Assembly (NCBI GenBank): GCA_012841845.1
Contig: DUTZ01000313.1
Coordinates: 1 to 5,512 of the forward strand
DNA from: Actinomycetales bacterium
GTDB lineage: Bacteria > Actinomycetota > Actinomycetes > Mycobacteriales > Mycobacteriaceae
DNA: 5,512 nt
Direction of reading: 5' to 3'
This document shows positions 1-5,512 of this stretch, piece after piece. The notes under the pieces were generated by a model. The model saw only the letters and a program-made list of their open reading frames with translations. It was not told the DNA's origin and searched no databases. Made by a program: the position numbers and the translations under genes. Positions within the stretch are counted from its first letter, which is position 1. The number at the start of each line of letters is the position of its first letter.

Positions 1-414
1 AAGTGGGCCAACGCGGCCCGCGCGGCGGCCAAGCAGTCGCGGCGCGCGTGGGAGCCGGAGATCGCCGAGCCCGTCGACGCCGCCGGGCTGGTCGCGCTCG
101 TGACGGGGGAGGTCGCGGACGGCTCCGCCGTCCTGGTCCTGCACGAGGAGGGCGCGGTCCCGTTGGCCCACGCGGTGACCGGCACGGCGCCGCCGGACAG
201 GGTCGTCCTCGTCGTCGGGCCCGAGGGCGGGGTCTCCGGGGAGGAGCTCCGGGACCTCACCGCCGCCGGGGCCGTCGCCGTGGTCCTGGGCCCCGAGGTC
301 CTGCGGACCTCCACCGCCGCCGCGGTCGCGTTGGGCGCGCTCGGCGTTCTCACCCCGAGGTGGTCGGACCCGGGGACTACACTCGACCCATCGGACCCGT
401 CCACCAGGAAGTGA
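1..414 (+). CDS. rsmE: 16S rRNA (uracil-1498-N3)-methyltransferase RsmE, C-terminal part
   Basis: Partial gene, open at the left edge; frame 1 gives 137 codons and a TGA at 412-414. RsmE is a SPOUT (trefoil-knot) methyltransferase that uses S-adenosylmethionine to methylate N3 of U1498 of 16S rRNA in the 30S subunit. The fragment opens in the methyltransferase domain with the family's [14 protein letters not shown] stretch (codons 2-15). The knot motif [12 protein letters not shown] follows (GPEGG at codons 73-77), then [12 protein letters not shown] (codons 96-107), which forms the cofactor pocket. The family is about 240-250 residues long, so roughly the N-terminal 100 residues, including the PUA-like domain, lie outside. 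After the usual family end (LTPRW) there are 16 further residues, [16 protein letters not shown], which coincide with a possible promoter for phoH. The stop overlaps the phoH GTG by 4 bases. Family assignment is secure; the tail is an observation only. Confidence 0.95.
   Translation, partial: KWANAARAAAKQSRRAWEPEIAEPVDAAGLVALVTGEVADGSAVLVLHEEGAVPLAHAVTGTAPPDRVVLVVGPEGGVSGEELRDLTAAGAVAVVLGPEVLRTSTAAAVALGALGVLTPRWSDPGTTLDPSDPSTRK
378..383 (+). promoter_or_regulatory. possible -10 element of a phoH-operon promoter
   Basis: TACACT at 378-383 fits the TANNNT consensus of principal-sigma -10 boxes and stands out in very GC-rich surroundings. It would start transcription near 389-391, giving a leader of about 20 bases before the GTG of phoH at 411. 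No convincing -35 hexamer is visible 16-19 bases upstream. The element lies in the coding sequence for the extra C-terminal residues of RsmE. The call rests on the motif and its position; it could be chance. Confidence 0.4.
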
Positions 415-1553
415 TCGTCGTAGCCTCTCCGCAGAACCCCGACCAGCAGGCCCGCACCGCGGTCCAACTCGACCCCGACCTCGCCATGGCCGTGCTCGGC
501 GCGGCGGACGCCAACCTCCGCGCGCTCGAGGAGCTGCTCGACGCGGACCTCCACGTGCGTGGCGGCACCATGACCATCTCCGGCGAGCCGGACGCCGTGG
601 ACACCGCGTCCCGGGTGGTCGCGGACCTGCTGCGCCAGGCGCGGCGCGGCGTGGGGATCACCCCGGCCTCGGTGCGCCGCTCGGTGGAGATCCTCGCCGA
701 CCAGGGCCCGCTCACGCCCGAGGAGGTGCTGGGCACCGACGTGCTGAGCCGGCGCGGCGGCATGATCCGGCCCAAGACGGTGGGGCAGAAGCGCTACGTC
801 GATGCGATCGACGACCACACGGTGGTGTTCGGCCTCGGCCCCGCCGGCACCGGCAAGACCTACCTCGCCATGGCCAAGGCGGTGGCCGCGCTGCGCGCCA
901 AGGAGGTCAGCCGGCTCATCCTCACGCGGCCCGCGGTCGAGGCGGGGGAGCGGCTCGGCTACCTGCCGGGCACCCTGCACGAGAAGATCGACCCGTACCT
1001 GCGGCCGCTGTACGACTCACTGCACGACATGATGGACCCCGAGACCATCCCCAAGCTCATGGCGGCCGGGGTGATCGAGGTGGCGCCGCTGGCCTACATG
1101 CGCGGGCGCACCCTCAACGACGCGTTCATCATCCTCGACGAGGCGCAGAACACCACGCCCGAGCAGATGAAGATGTTCCTCACCCGCCTGGGCTTCGGCT
1201 CCAAGATCGTGGTGACCGGCGACATCACGCAGATCGACCTGCCGGGCGGCCAGCGCTCGGGCCTCAAGGTGGTGCGCGACATCCTCACCGGGGTCGACGG
1301 CATCCACTTCTCCGAGCTCACCTCGCGCGACGTCGTGCGGCACGAGCTCGTGGCCCGGATCGTGGACGCCTACGCGACCTACGAGGAGCGCCGCGAGCGG
1401 GGCGAGGACCCCGCCGGGGCCAACCGCGCCGAGCGCCGCGCCACGATCCGCCGCCGCCCGCAGTCCGCGGAGGGCCGGGCGCAGCGCGAACGCCGCGCCG
1501 CCGAGCTGCGGTCCGGGGGACACGACGAGAACAGGGAGCACCGCCACCGATGA
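411..1553 (+). CDS. phoH: PhoH family ATPase (PhoH1-like)
   Basis: Cytoplasmic P-loop ATPase of the PhoH family (380 residues), linked in bacteria to RNA metabolism; its exact substrate is unsettled. An N-terminal KH-like region (about residues 15-85) is followed by a RecA-like ATPase core. Visible motifs are Walker A GPAGTGKT (143-150), [11 protein letters not shown] (173-183), Walker B ILDEAQN (241-247, D243/E244) and [10 protein letters not shown] (269-278). The last 50 or so residues are a low-complexity arginine-rich tail with no obvious fold. I chose the GTG at 411 because it overlaps the rsmE stop (GTGA), the N-terminus then starts just before the KH-like region as in mycobacterial PhoH1, and no in-frame start upstream looks better. 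The only nearby Shine-Dalgarno-like sequence, AGGA at 406-409, is too close to the start, so initiation may rely on coupling to rsmE. An in-frame ATG at 486 would cut into the KH-like region. The 3' end overlaps ybeY by 4 bases. Confidence 0.95.
   Translation: MIVVASPQNPDQQARTAVQLDPDLAMAVLGAADANLRALEELLDADLHVRGGTMTISGEPDAVDTASRVVADLLRQARRGVGITPASVRRSVEILADQGPLTPEEVLGTDVLSRRGGMIRPKTVGQKRYVDAIDDHTVVFGLGPAGTGKTYLAMAKAVAALRAKEVSRLILTRPAVEAGERLGYLPGTLHEKIDPYLRPLYDSLHDMMDPETIPKLMAAGVIEVAPLAYMRGRTLNDAFIILDEAQNTTPEQMKMFLTRLGFGSKIVVTGDITQIDLPGGQRSGLKVVRDILTGVDGIHFSELTSRDVVRHELVARIVDAYATYEERRERGEDPAGANRAERRATIRRRPQSAEGRAQRERRAAELRSGGHDENREHRHR
1533..1538 (+). promoter_or_regulatory. ribosome binding site for ybeY
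   Basis: AGGGAG lies 11 bases before the ATG at 1550 and within the last codons of phoH. It supports the 1550 start together with the ATGA overlap. The spacing is slightly long. Confidence 0.6.
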
Positions 1554-2032
1554 GCATCGAGGTCGCCAACGAGTCGGGTGTGGAGGTCGACGAGGCCGAG
1601 CTCGTCGACGTCGCCGCCTTCGTCCTGTCCCGCATGGACGTCCACCCCGCCGCCGAGCTGTCGATCACCCTGGTGGACAAGGACACCATGGCCGACCTGC
1701 ACGTGACGTGGATGAACCTGCCCGGCCCCACCGACGTCATGAGTTTCCCCATGGACGAACTCGCGCCCGGCGGCCGGCCCGACCTGCCGGACCCGGGGCC
1801 GGCCATGCTCGGCGACATCGTGCTGTGCCCGGCGTTCGCCGCCGACCAGGCCGCCAGTTCCGGGCACCCGCTCGCCCACGAGCTGGCCCTGCTCACCGTG
1901 CACGGCTGCCTGCACCTGCTCGGCTACGACCACGCCGAGCCGGCGGAGGAGCGCGAGATGTTCGGCCTGCAGAACGAGCTGCTGGGCGAGTGGTACGACC
2001 GCCGCGACGACGCGCCGGACGGGGACGCCTGA
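1550..2032 (+). CDS. ybeY: rRNA maturation endoribonuclease YbeY
   Basis: YbeY is a zinc-dependent single-strand endoribonuclease (UPF0054) needed for 16S rRNA 3'-end processing and late 30S quality control. The 160-residue protein carries the metal motif [11 protein letters not shown] at residues 118-128, so H118, H122 and H128 are the three zinc ligands. Upstream are [13 protein letters not shown] (TDVMSFP at 61-67) and LGDIVLCP, both typical of the family. The start is the ATG at 1550: it overlaps the phoH stop as ATGA, has AGGGAG upstream, and gives the opening [10 protein letters not shown], which I recall as shared with M. tuberculosis Rv2367c. Length is normal for the family core, without the longer C-terminal extension I recall in mycobacteria. 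The arginine implicated in E. coli catalysis (R59) has no obvious counterpart in [14 protein letters not shown], which appears to be an actinobacterial trait. The stop lies 3 bases before the next start. Confidence 0.96.
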   Translation: MSIEVANESGVEVDEAELVDVAAFVLSRMDVHPAAELSITLVDKDTMADLHVTWMNLPGPTDVMSFPMDELAPGGRPDLPDPGPAMLGDIVLCPAFAADQAASSGHPLAHELALLTVHGCLHLLGYDHAEPAEEREMFGLQNELLGEWYDRRDDAPDGDA

Positions 2033-2035
2033 GCC

Positions 2036-3352
2036 GTGGACGAGACCCTCGGTATGGCCGTCGCGGCGATCCTGCTCGTCCCCACCGCCGGCCTCTTCGC
2101 CGCCCTCGACGCGGCCCTGAGCACGGTGTCGGTGGCGCGGGTGGAGGAGATGGCCAAGGAGTCGCGCTACGGCGCCACCCGGCTGTCCCGGATGCTGCGC
2201 AACCGCCCCCGCTACATCAACGTGGTGGTGCTGCTGCACTCGCTGTGCCTGGTGGCGGCGGCGGTGCTGTTCACCGAGGTGTTCATCGAACTCCTCGACT
2301 CCACCGCGTGGGGCATCGTCGCGGCCGTGGGCGTGACGACCGTCGCCGCGTACGTCGTGGCCGGGGTCGGGCCGCGGACGCTGGGTCGCCAGCACGCGTA
2401 CACGCTCGCGCTCGGCTCGTCGATGCCGGTCTCCGTGCTCGGCGTGGTGCTCGGGCCGGTGGCCGGCCTGCTGGTCGGGGTGGGCAACGCCGTCACCCCG
2501 GGCCGCGGCTTCCGCAACGGGCCCTTCGCCTCGGAGATCGAGCTGCTCGAGATCGTGGGCATGGCCCGCGACCGCGGCGTGGTGGCCGACGACGAGTCCC
2601 GCATGATCCAGTCCGTCTTCGAGCTCGGCGACACCACCGCGCGGGAGGTCATGACCCCGCGGCCCGAGATGGTGTGGATCGAGTCGGACAAGACCGTCGG
2701 GCAGGCCGCGCGCCTCGCCGTCAAGTCCGGCTACTCGCGCATCCCGGTGGTGGGCGAGGACGCCGACGACGTGGTGGGCGTGGTCTACCTGCGCGACCTC
2801 GTGGCGCGCCTGGAGGACCCGGACGGCCGGGCGGCGCCGATCGCCGACGTCATGCGCGAGGCCGTCTTCGTCCCCGACTCCAAGGCCGTGGACGGGCTCC
2901 TCGCCGAGATGCAGCGCGACCGCAACCACCTCGCGATCCTCGTCGACGAGTACGGCGGGATCGCCGGGCTCGTGTCGATCGAGGACATCCTCGAGGAGAT
3001 CGTCGGCGAGATCGTCGACGAGTACGACACCACCGAGGTGCCGCCCCACGAGGAGCTCGGCGACGGCCGCTACCGGCTGTCCGCCCGGCTCGGGATCGAC
3101 GAGGTGGCCGAGCTGTTCGGGATCGAGTTCCCGGACGAGGTGGCCGAGGAGGTCGAGACCGTCGGCGGCCTGCTCGCCCTCGAGCTGGGCCGCGTCCCGC
3201 TGCCGGGCGCGCACGTGGTGTCGTCGGGCCTGGACCTGCGGGCCGAGGGCGGGCACGACCGCCGCGGCCGGGTGAAGGTGGTCACGGTGGTGGCGCAGCG
3301 CACCGGTGACGACGACGAGGACGACCGCCGCGACGAGGAGAGCGACCGATGA
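2036..3352 (+). CDS. hemolysin C / CorC-type membrane protein (DUF21-CBS-CorC_HlyC)
   Basis: A 438-residue inner-membrane protein of the CNNM/CorC (HlyC-like) family, whose characterised members move Mg2+ or related divalent cations; 'hemolysin' is a historical name. The N-terminal DUF21 domain has hydrophobic segments at about residues 5-27, 61-83, 91-112 and 123-152. A conserved linker [15 protein letters not shown] (156-170) leads to two CBS domains (about 203-260 and 268-325), which in this family bind adenine nucleotides. The signature [20 protein letters not shown] (297-316) precedes the CorC_HlyC transporter-associated domain (about 340-418). The protein ends in the acidic stretch [16 protein letters not shown] (423-438). 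The GTG start at 2036 follows the ybeY stop by 3 bases, with GGGGA at 2021-2025 as a weak Shine-Dalgarno about 10 bases away. The equivalent in M. tuberculosis is Rv2366c. The transported ion cannot be read from the sequence. The stop overlaps era by 4 bases. Confidence 0.93.
   Translation: MDETLGMAVAAILLVPTAGLFAALDAALSTVSVARVEEMAKESRYGATRLSRMLRNRPRYINVVVLLHSLCLVAAAVLFTEVFIELLDSTAWGIVAAVGVTTVAAYVVAGVGPRTLGRQHAYTLALGSSMPVSVLGVVLGPVAGLLVGVGNAVTPGRGFRNGPFASEIELLEIVGMARDRGVVADDESRMIQSVFELGDTTAREVMTPRPEMVWIESDKTVGQAARLAVKSGYSRIPVVGEDADDVVGVVYLRDLVARLEDPDGRAAPIADVMREAVFVPDSKAVDGLLAEMQRDRNHLAILVDEYGGIAGLVSIEDILEEIVGEIVDEYDTTEVPPHEELGDGRYRLSARLGIDEVAELFGIEFPDEVAEEVETVGGLLALELGRVPLPGAHVVSSGLDLRAEGGHDRRGRVKVVTVVAQRTGDDDEDDRRDEESDR
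3335..3340 (+). promoter_or_regulatory. ribosome binding site for era
   Basis: GAGGAG sits 8 bases before the ATG at 3349 and fixes this start together with the ATGA overlap. The same six bases encode the Glu-Glu pair of the acidic tail of the upstream CBS protein. Confidence 0.75.
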
Positions 3353-4257
3353 CCACGCCCGAGGGCTTCCGCAGCGGGTTCGTCAGCTTCGTGGGCCGGC
3401 CCAACACGGGCAAGTCCACCCTGACCAACGCGCTGGTCGGCGAGAAGATCGCCATCACCTCCGCCAAGCCGCAGACCACCCGCCACGCGATCCGCGGGCT
3501 CGTCCACCGGCCGGACGCGCAGATCATCCTCGTGGACACGCCCGGGCTGCACCGTCCCCGCACCCTGCTCGGCGAGCGGCTCAACGCGCTCGTCGAGGAC
3601 ACGTACTCCGACGTCGACCTCATCGGCCTGTGCATCCCCGCCGGGGAGCGGATCGGCCCCGGCGACCGCTGGATCCTCGAGCAGGTCCGCAAGCTCTGCC
3701 CCGACACCCCGATCCTGGGCGTGGTGACCAAGATCGACACGGTCTCGCGGGCCAGGGTCGCCGAGCAGCTCCTCGCGGTGTCGCGGCTCCTCGGGCCGGA
3801 CTCGGAGGTGGTGCCGGTGTCGGCCACGTCGGGCGAGCAGGTGGACGTGGTGGCCGACGTCATCGCCTCACTCCTGCCGGAGGGCCCGCAGTTCTATCCC
3901 GAGGACGTGGTCACGGAGGAGTCCGACGAGACCCGCATGGCCGAGCTCATCCGGGAGGCCGCGCTCGAGGGCGTGCGGGACGAGCTGCCGCACTCGATCG
4001 CGGTGACGATCGAGGAGGTGCTCCCGCACGAGGGGCGCGACGACATGGTGGACGTCCACGCCACCGTCTACGTGGAGCGGCAGAGCCAGAAGGCGATCGT
4101 CCTGGGCAAGGGCGGCTCCCGCATGCGCGAGGTGGGCACCCGCGCCCGCGCCGGGATCCAGGAACTGCTCGGCACCAAGGTGTACCTGGACCTGCACGTC
4201 AAGGTGCTCAAGGAGTGGCAGCGCGACCCCAAGATGCTGGGGCGGCTCGGCTTCTAG
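3349..4257 (+). CDS. era: GTPase Era
   Basis: Era is a GTPase with a KH domain that binds the 3' end of 16S rRNA and couples 30S assembly to cell growth. The 302-residue length is normal. Visible G motifs are G1 GRPNTGKST (16-24), G2 region [10 protein letters not shown] (41-50), G3 DTPG (63-66), G4 TKID (127-130) and G5 SAT (158-160). The KH domain covers about residues 205-285, with the RNA-contacting loop [11 protein letters not shown] at 251-261. G4 has Thr in place of the canonical Asn and G1 has Thr for the usual Val; I believe both occur in other actinobacterial Era proteins. The ATG at 3349 overlaps the upstream stop as ATGA and has a good Shine-Dalgarno 8 bases away. No cytidine deaminase gene intervenes upstream, unlike in M. 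tuberculosis. The gene ends 10 bases from the convergent hydrolase. It is the last gene of the coupled block. Confidence 0.97.
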   Translation: MTTPEGFRSGFVSFVGRPNTGKSTLTNALVGEKIAITSAKPQTTRHAIRGLVHRPDAQIILVDTPGLHRPRTLLGERLNALVEDTYSDVDLIGLCIPAGERIGPGDRWILEQVRKLCPDTPILGVVTKIDTVSRARVAEQLLAVSRLLGPDSEVVPVSATSGEQVDVVADVIASLLPEGPQFYPEDVVTEESDETRMAELIREAALEGVRDELPHSIAVTIEEVLPHEGRDDMVDVHATVYVERQSQKAIVLGKGGSRMREVGTRARAGIQELLGTKVYLDLHVKVLKEWQRDPKMLGRLGF

Positions 4258-4261
4258 CCGT

Positions 4262-4275
4262 CCGGCCCTAGCCGG
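4262..4275. terminator. small hairpin at the convergent era/hydrolase junction
   Basis: CCGGC (4262-4266) and GCCGG (4271-4275) form a perfect 5-base-pair inverted repeat around a CCTA loop. Its left arm starts 4 bases after the era stop, and its loop and right arm cover the last codons of the hydrolase. There is no T-tract on either strand, so it is at most a weak bidirectional terminator or transcript-end structure. In DNA this GC-rich a short palindrome can easily be chance. Confidence 0.25.
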
Positions 4276-5170
4276 TGAGGGCGGCCCGGAGGACCCCCAC
4301 GATGTGCTCCTGCGCCCGCCGCCCCTCGGGCGAGGGGTGCAGCGGGTGCACGTGGAGCTGCCCGGGCTCCTCCCGGTAGTCCACCTCCACGCCGGCGGCC
4401 CGGGCCGCCGCCACCAGCAGCCGGGTGTCCGGCATGCAGATGTCGCGGGTGCCGCCGGTGATCGTCAGCGGGCCCAGGCCCGTGAAGTCGCCGTGCAGCG
4501 GGCTCACGCGCGGGTCGTCGAGCGGCAGGTCGGCGCGCCAGGCGGCGATGAAGACGTGGGTTCCGGGCCGCTCGAGCCACGGGTCGCTCGGCTGCACCAG
4601 GTCGATCTGGGGGTTGTCCAGCGCGAGGTCGACCGCGGGGGAGAGCAGGACCGTGGCGTCCAGGGGCGCGGCCCCGCGGTCGCGCAGCGTCAGGGCCGCC
4701 GACAGCGCGATCTGGCCGCCGGCGCTGTCGCCGCCCACCGCCACCCGGCCGTGCTCCGCCCGGGCCTCCTCCACGAGGTCGGCCACGGTGTCGACCACCT
4801 CCGCCGCGGTGCCGCGGGGGACCAGCGGGTAGATCGGGACCACCACCCGGGTGCCGGCCTCGGCGGCGATCCGGGCGCAGAGCTGCCAGTGCTGGCGCGC
4901 GATCTCCCGGGCCCACGCGCCGCCGTGGACGTAGACCAGCGTGCCCCGGGCCGGGGTGTCCCGCGGGGTGAGCGTGTACACCGGCCAGGTGCCGCGGTCG
5001 GTGCGCTCGAGGCGCACGTCGCGGCGCAGCCGTGCCGGCGGGCCGTAGGACTCGGGGCGCAGCGGGGCCTCGTCGAGGTGGCGGCGGGCCCGCGCGGCGT
5101 CGGCGAGGAGGCGCTGCCGGCCGGTGGCGCGGATGTAGAGCGGTACCAGGCGGGACACGAGACTCGGCAT
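4268..5170 (-). CDS. alpha/beta hydrolase, hormone-sensitive-lipase type (esterase/lipase)
   Basis: A 300-residue alpha/beta hydrolase (fold-3, HSL or family IV esterase group), predicted to hydrolyse carboxylic esters; the substrate is unknown. The oxyanion-hole motif HGGAW is at 82-86 and the nucleophile elbow GDSAGG at 147-152 (Ser149). The likely acid is Asp243 in TGGTRDICMPD and the likely catalytic histidine is His273 in GQLHVHPLHP. The full triad is thus present and the gene looks intact. The first 50 or so residues would form the cap; no signal peptide or membrane anchor is evident, so it is probably cytoplasmic. The ATG at 5170 is the natural start. Upstream on the minus strand there is only a poor Shine-Dalgarno but a TAGAGT box 8 bases away, which suggests a leaderless mRNA. 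It is transcribed against era and away from recO, and its base composition matches its neighbours, so there is no sign of recent transfer. Confidence 0.92.
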   Translation of the reverse strand: MPSLVSRLVPLYIRATGRQRLLADAARARRHLDEAPLRPESYGPPARLRRDVRLERTDRGTWPVYTLTPRDTPARGTLVYVHGGAWAREIARQHWQLCARIAAEAGTRVVVPIYPLVPRGTAAEVVDTVADLVEEARAEHGRVAVGGDSAGGQIALSAALTLRDRGAAPLDATVLLSPAVDLALDNPQIDLVQPSDPWLERPGTHVFIAAWRADLPLDDPRVSPLHGDFTGLGPLTITGGTRDICMPDTRLLVAAARAAGVEVDYREEPGQLHVHPLHPSPEGRRAQEHIVGVLRAALTG

Positions 5171-5178
5171 GCGCCGGG

Positions 5179-5184
5179 ACTCTA
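5179..5184 (-). promoter_or_regulatory. possible -10 box for leaderless transcription of the hydrolase
   Basis: Read on the minus strand, TAGAGT (TANNNT) is followed by 8 bases and then the ATG of the hydrolase. That places the predicted transcription start on or beside the A of the start codon, the arrangement typical of actinobacterial leaderless genes. No recognisable -35 is present. The same bases include part of the only Shine-Dalgarno-like stretch (AGGTAGAG), so a leadered transcript starting further upstream is the alternative. Confidence 0.45.
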
Positions 5185-5269
5185 CCTGCCGGGCCGGGCC
5201 GCGTGGCCGCTTCTCGCGGGGGCCGCCGGGGTGGGAGACTGGACGCCGACATCCGCGCGGACGACGGGG

Positions 5270-5275
5270 AGGAGG
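5270..5275 (+). promoter_or_regulatory. strong ribosome binding site for recO
   Basis: AGGAGG, a perfect Shine-Dalgarno core inside GGGGAGGAGG (5266-5275), ends 5 bases before the ATG at 5281. It decides the recO start and is the strongest ribosome binding site in the window. Confidence 0.8.
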
Positions 5276-5280
5276 CCGCG

Positions 5281-5512
5281 ATGCACCCGTTCACGGACAC
5301 CGGGCTCGTCGTGCGCACCCACGACCTCGGCGAGGCCGACCGGATCGTCACCCTGCTCACCGAGCGCCACGGCCTCGTCCGCGCGGTGGCCAGGGCCGTC
5401 CGCCGCACCCGCTCCCGGATGGGGGCCAGCCTCGAGCCGTTCGCGGTGGTCGAGGCCCAGATCGCGCCCGGCCGCGGGAACAGCGGCCTGGCGACGATCC
5501 GCCAGGCCGCCA
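5281..5512 (+). CDS. recO: DNA repair protein RecO, N-terminal part
   Basis: Partial gene, open at the right edge; 77 codons plus one base are visible. RecO acts in the RecF pathway: it binds single-stranded DNA, anneals strands and, with RecR, helps load RecA onto SSB-coated gaps. The visible part is the N-terminal OB-fold. Recognisable family stretches are DTGLVVRTHDLGEADRIVTL (residues 6-25), LLTERHGLVRAVARAVRR (25-42), and SRMGASLEPF followed by a GR-containing segment. The family is roughly 240-270 residues long, so about a quarter to a third is seen. The ATG at 5281 is supported by the AGGAGG upstream and by alignment of the N-terminus with other actinobacterial RecO proteins. In many bacteria recO directly follows era; here the two are separated by the oppositely oriented hydrolase, so recO cannot share the era transcript simply. 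Its own promoter in the divergent gap is inferred. Confidence 0.94.
   Translation, partial: MHPFTDTGLVVRTHDLGEADRIVTLLTERHGLVRAVARAVRRTRSRMGASLEPFAVVEAQIAPGRGNSGLATIRQAA

Larger units (their letters stand above)
5171..5280. other. divergent intergenic region, hydrolase / recO
   Basis: This 110-base gap must hold the promoters of both flanking genes unless recO is read from elsewhere. Towards the hydrolase the TAGAGT box is the best signal. Towards recO the best -10 candidate is TGGGAGACT at 5232-5240 (extended TGN plus GAGACT). It would start transcription near 5247 but matches the consensus only at the key A and T positions. A GGCC-GCGT-GGCC hairpin at 5197-5208 is the only inverted repeat I see, and it is trivial in such GC-rich DNA. 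No operator was recognised. Confidence 0.5.

Noticed and set aside
3..410. An upstream extension of the PhoH frame to the window edge (136 extra codons).
   Set aside because: This stretch is the RsmE gene in another frame; the extra translation is Arg/Gly-rich, and the GTG at 411 fits the family N-terminus.
1379..3256. A 625-codon open frame on the minus strand, opposite ybeY and the CBS gene.
   Set aside because: Its triplets are exactly in register with the sense codons of ybeY and the CBS gene. Antisense stops would then require sense TTA, CTA or TCA codons, which are very rare at this GC content. The translation is His/Val/Gln-rich with no domain, and both sense genes are certain.
1708..3309. 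A 533-codon plus-strand frame overlapping ybeY and the CBS gene.
   Set aside because: It is an Arg/Gly/Ala/Pro-rich shifted reading of two well-recognised genes, with no motif; a typical GC-rich shadow.
3306..4271. A 321-codon plus-strand frame over era.
   Set aside because: It is a shifted frame with Arg/Pro/Gly-rich translation; era motifs are all in the other frame.
5197..5208. GGCC-GCGT-GGCC inverted repeat in the divergent gap as an operator.
   Set aside because: Four-base GGCC arms are expected by chance in such GC-rich DNA, and no second copy or known operator pattern was seen.
4254..5408. A 384-codon minus-strand frame over the hydrolase and the start of recO.
   Set aside because: It is out of frame with the hydrolase triad, has Arg/Pro/Gly-rich composition, and would run antisense through recO and its ribosome binding site.
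1..5512. A mobile element, CRISPR array, toxin-antitoxin pair, defence gene or tRNA.
   Set aside because: The complete genes all belong to recognised housekeeping or common enzyme families. No repeats, terminal inverted repeats, integrase or transposase motifs, or tRNA-like sequence were seen, and composition is even throughout.

Overview
The window is chromosomal DNA of a very GC-rich actinomycete. Third codon positions are almost all G or C, GTG starts are used, and the gene order matches the conserved actinobacterial neighbourhood rsmE / phoH / ybeY / corC-hlyC-like / era / recO. From memory, the YbeY and CBS-transporter proteins look much like their Mycobacterium tuberculosis counterparts (the YbeY opening [10 protein letters not shown] appears the same). 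This points to the Mycobacteriales/Pseudonocardiales side of the phylum; the genus cannot be fixed by eye.

Layout. Bases 1-414 are the 3' end of rsmE (16S rRNA m3U methyltransferase), cut by the window edge. Then come four complete, tightly packed plus-strand genes: phoH (411-1553), ybeY (1550-2032), a DUF21-CBS-CorC/HlyC membrane protein (2036-3352) and era (3349-4257). Three of the four internal junctions are 4-base start/stop overlaps and the fourth is a 3-base gap, so the block reads as one translationally coupled operon. A TANNNT-type -10 in the last codons of rsmE may give phoH and downstream genes their own promoter. On the minus strand, an alpha/beta hydrolase of the hormone-sensitive-lipase type (4268-5170) converges on era with only 10 bases between the stops. 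It diverges from recO, whose first 77 codons (5281-5512) end the window. The 110-base divergent gap (5171-5280) holds a possible leaderless promoter for the hydrolase and a strong Shine-Dalgarno for recO.

Functionally this is a 30S-maturation neighbourhood. RsmE modifies 16S rRNA, YbeY is an endoribonuclease for 16S 3'-end processing, Era is the KH-domain GTPase that checks that 3' end, and PhoH is an RNA-linked ATPase with a KH-like N-terminus. A membrane CBS-domain transporter and RecO recombination repair are traditional neighbours. The hydrolase is the accessory element. No mobile element, CRISPR array, tRNA, rRNA or phage gene was seen, and I found no convincing sign of a new multi-gene system. 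The observations worth checking concern regulation, gene ends and the inserted hydrolase.
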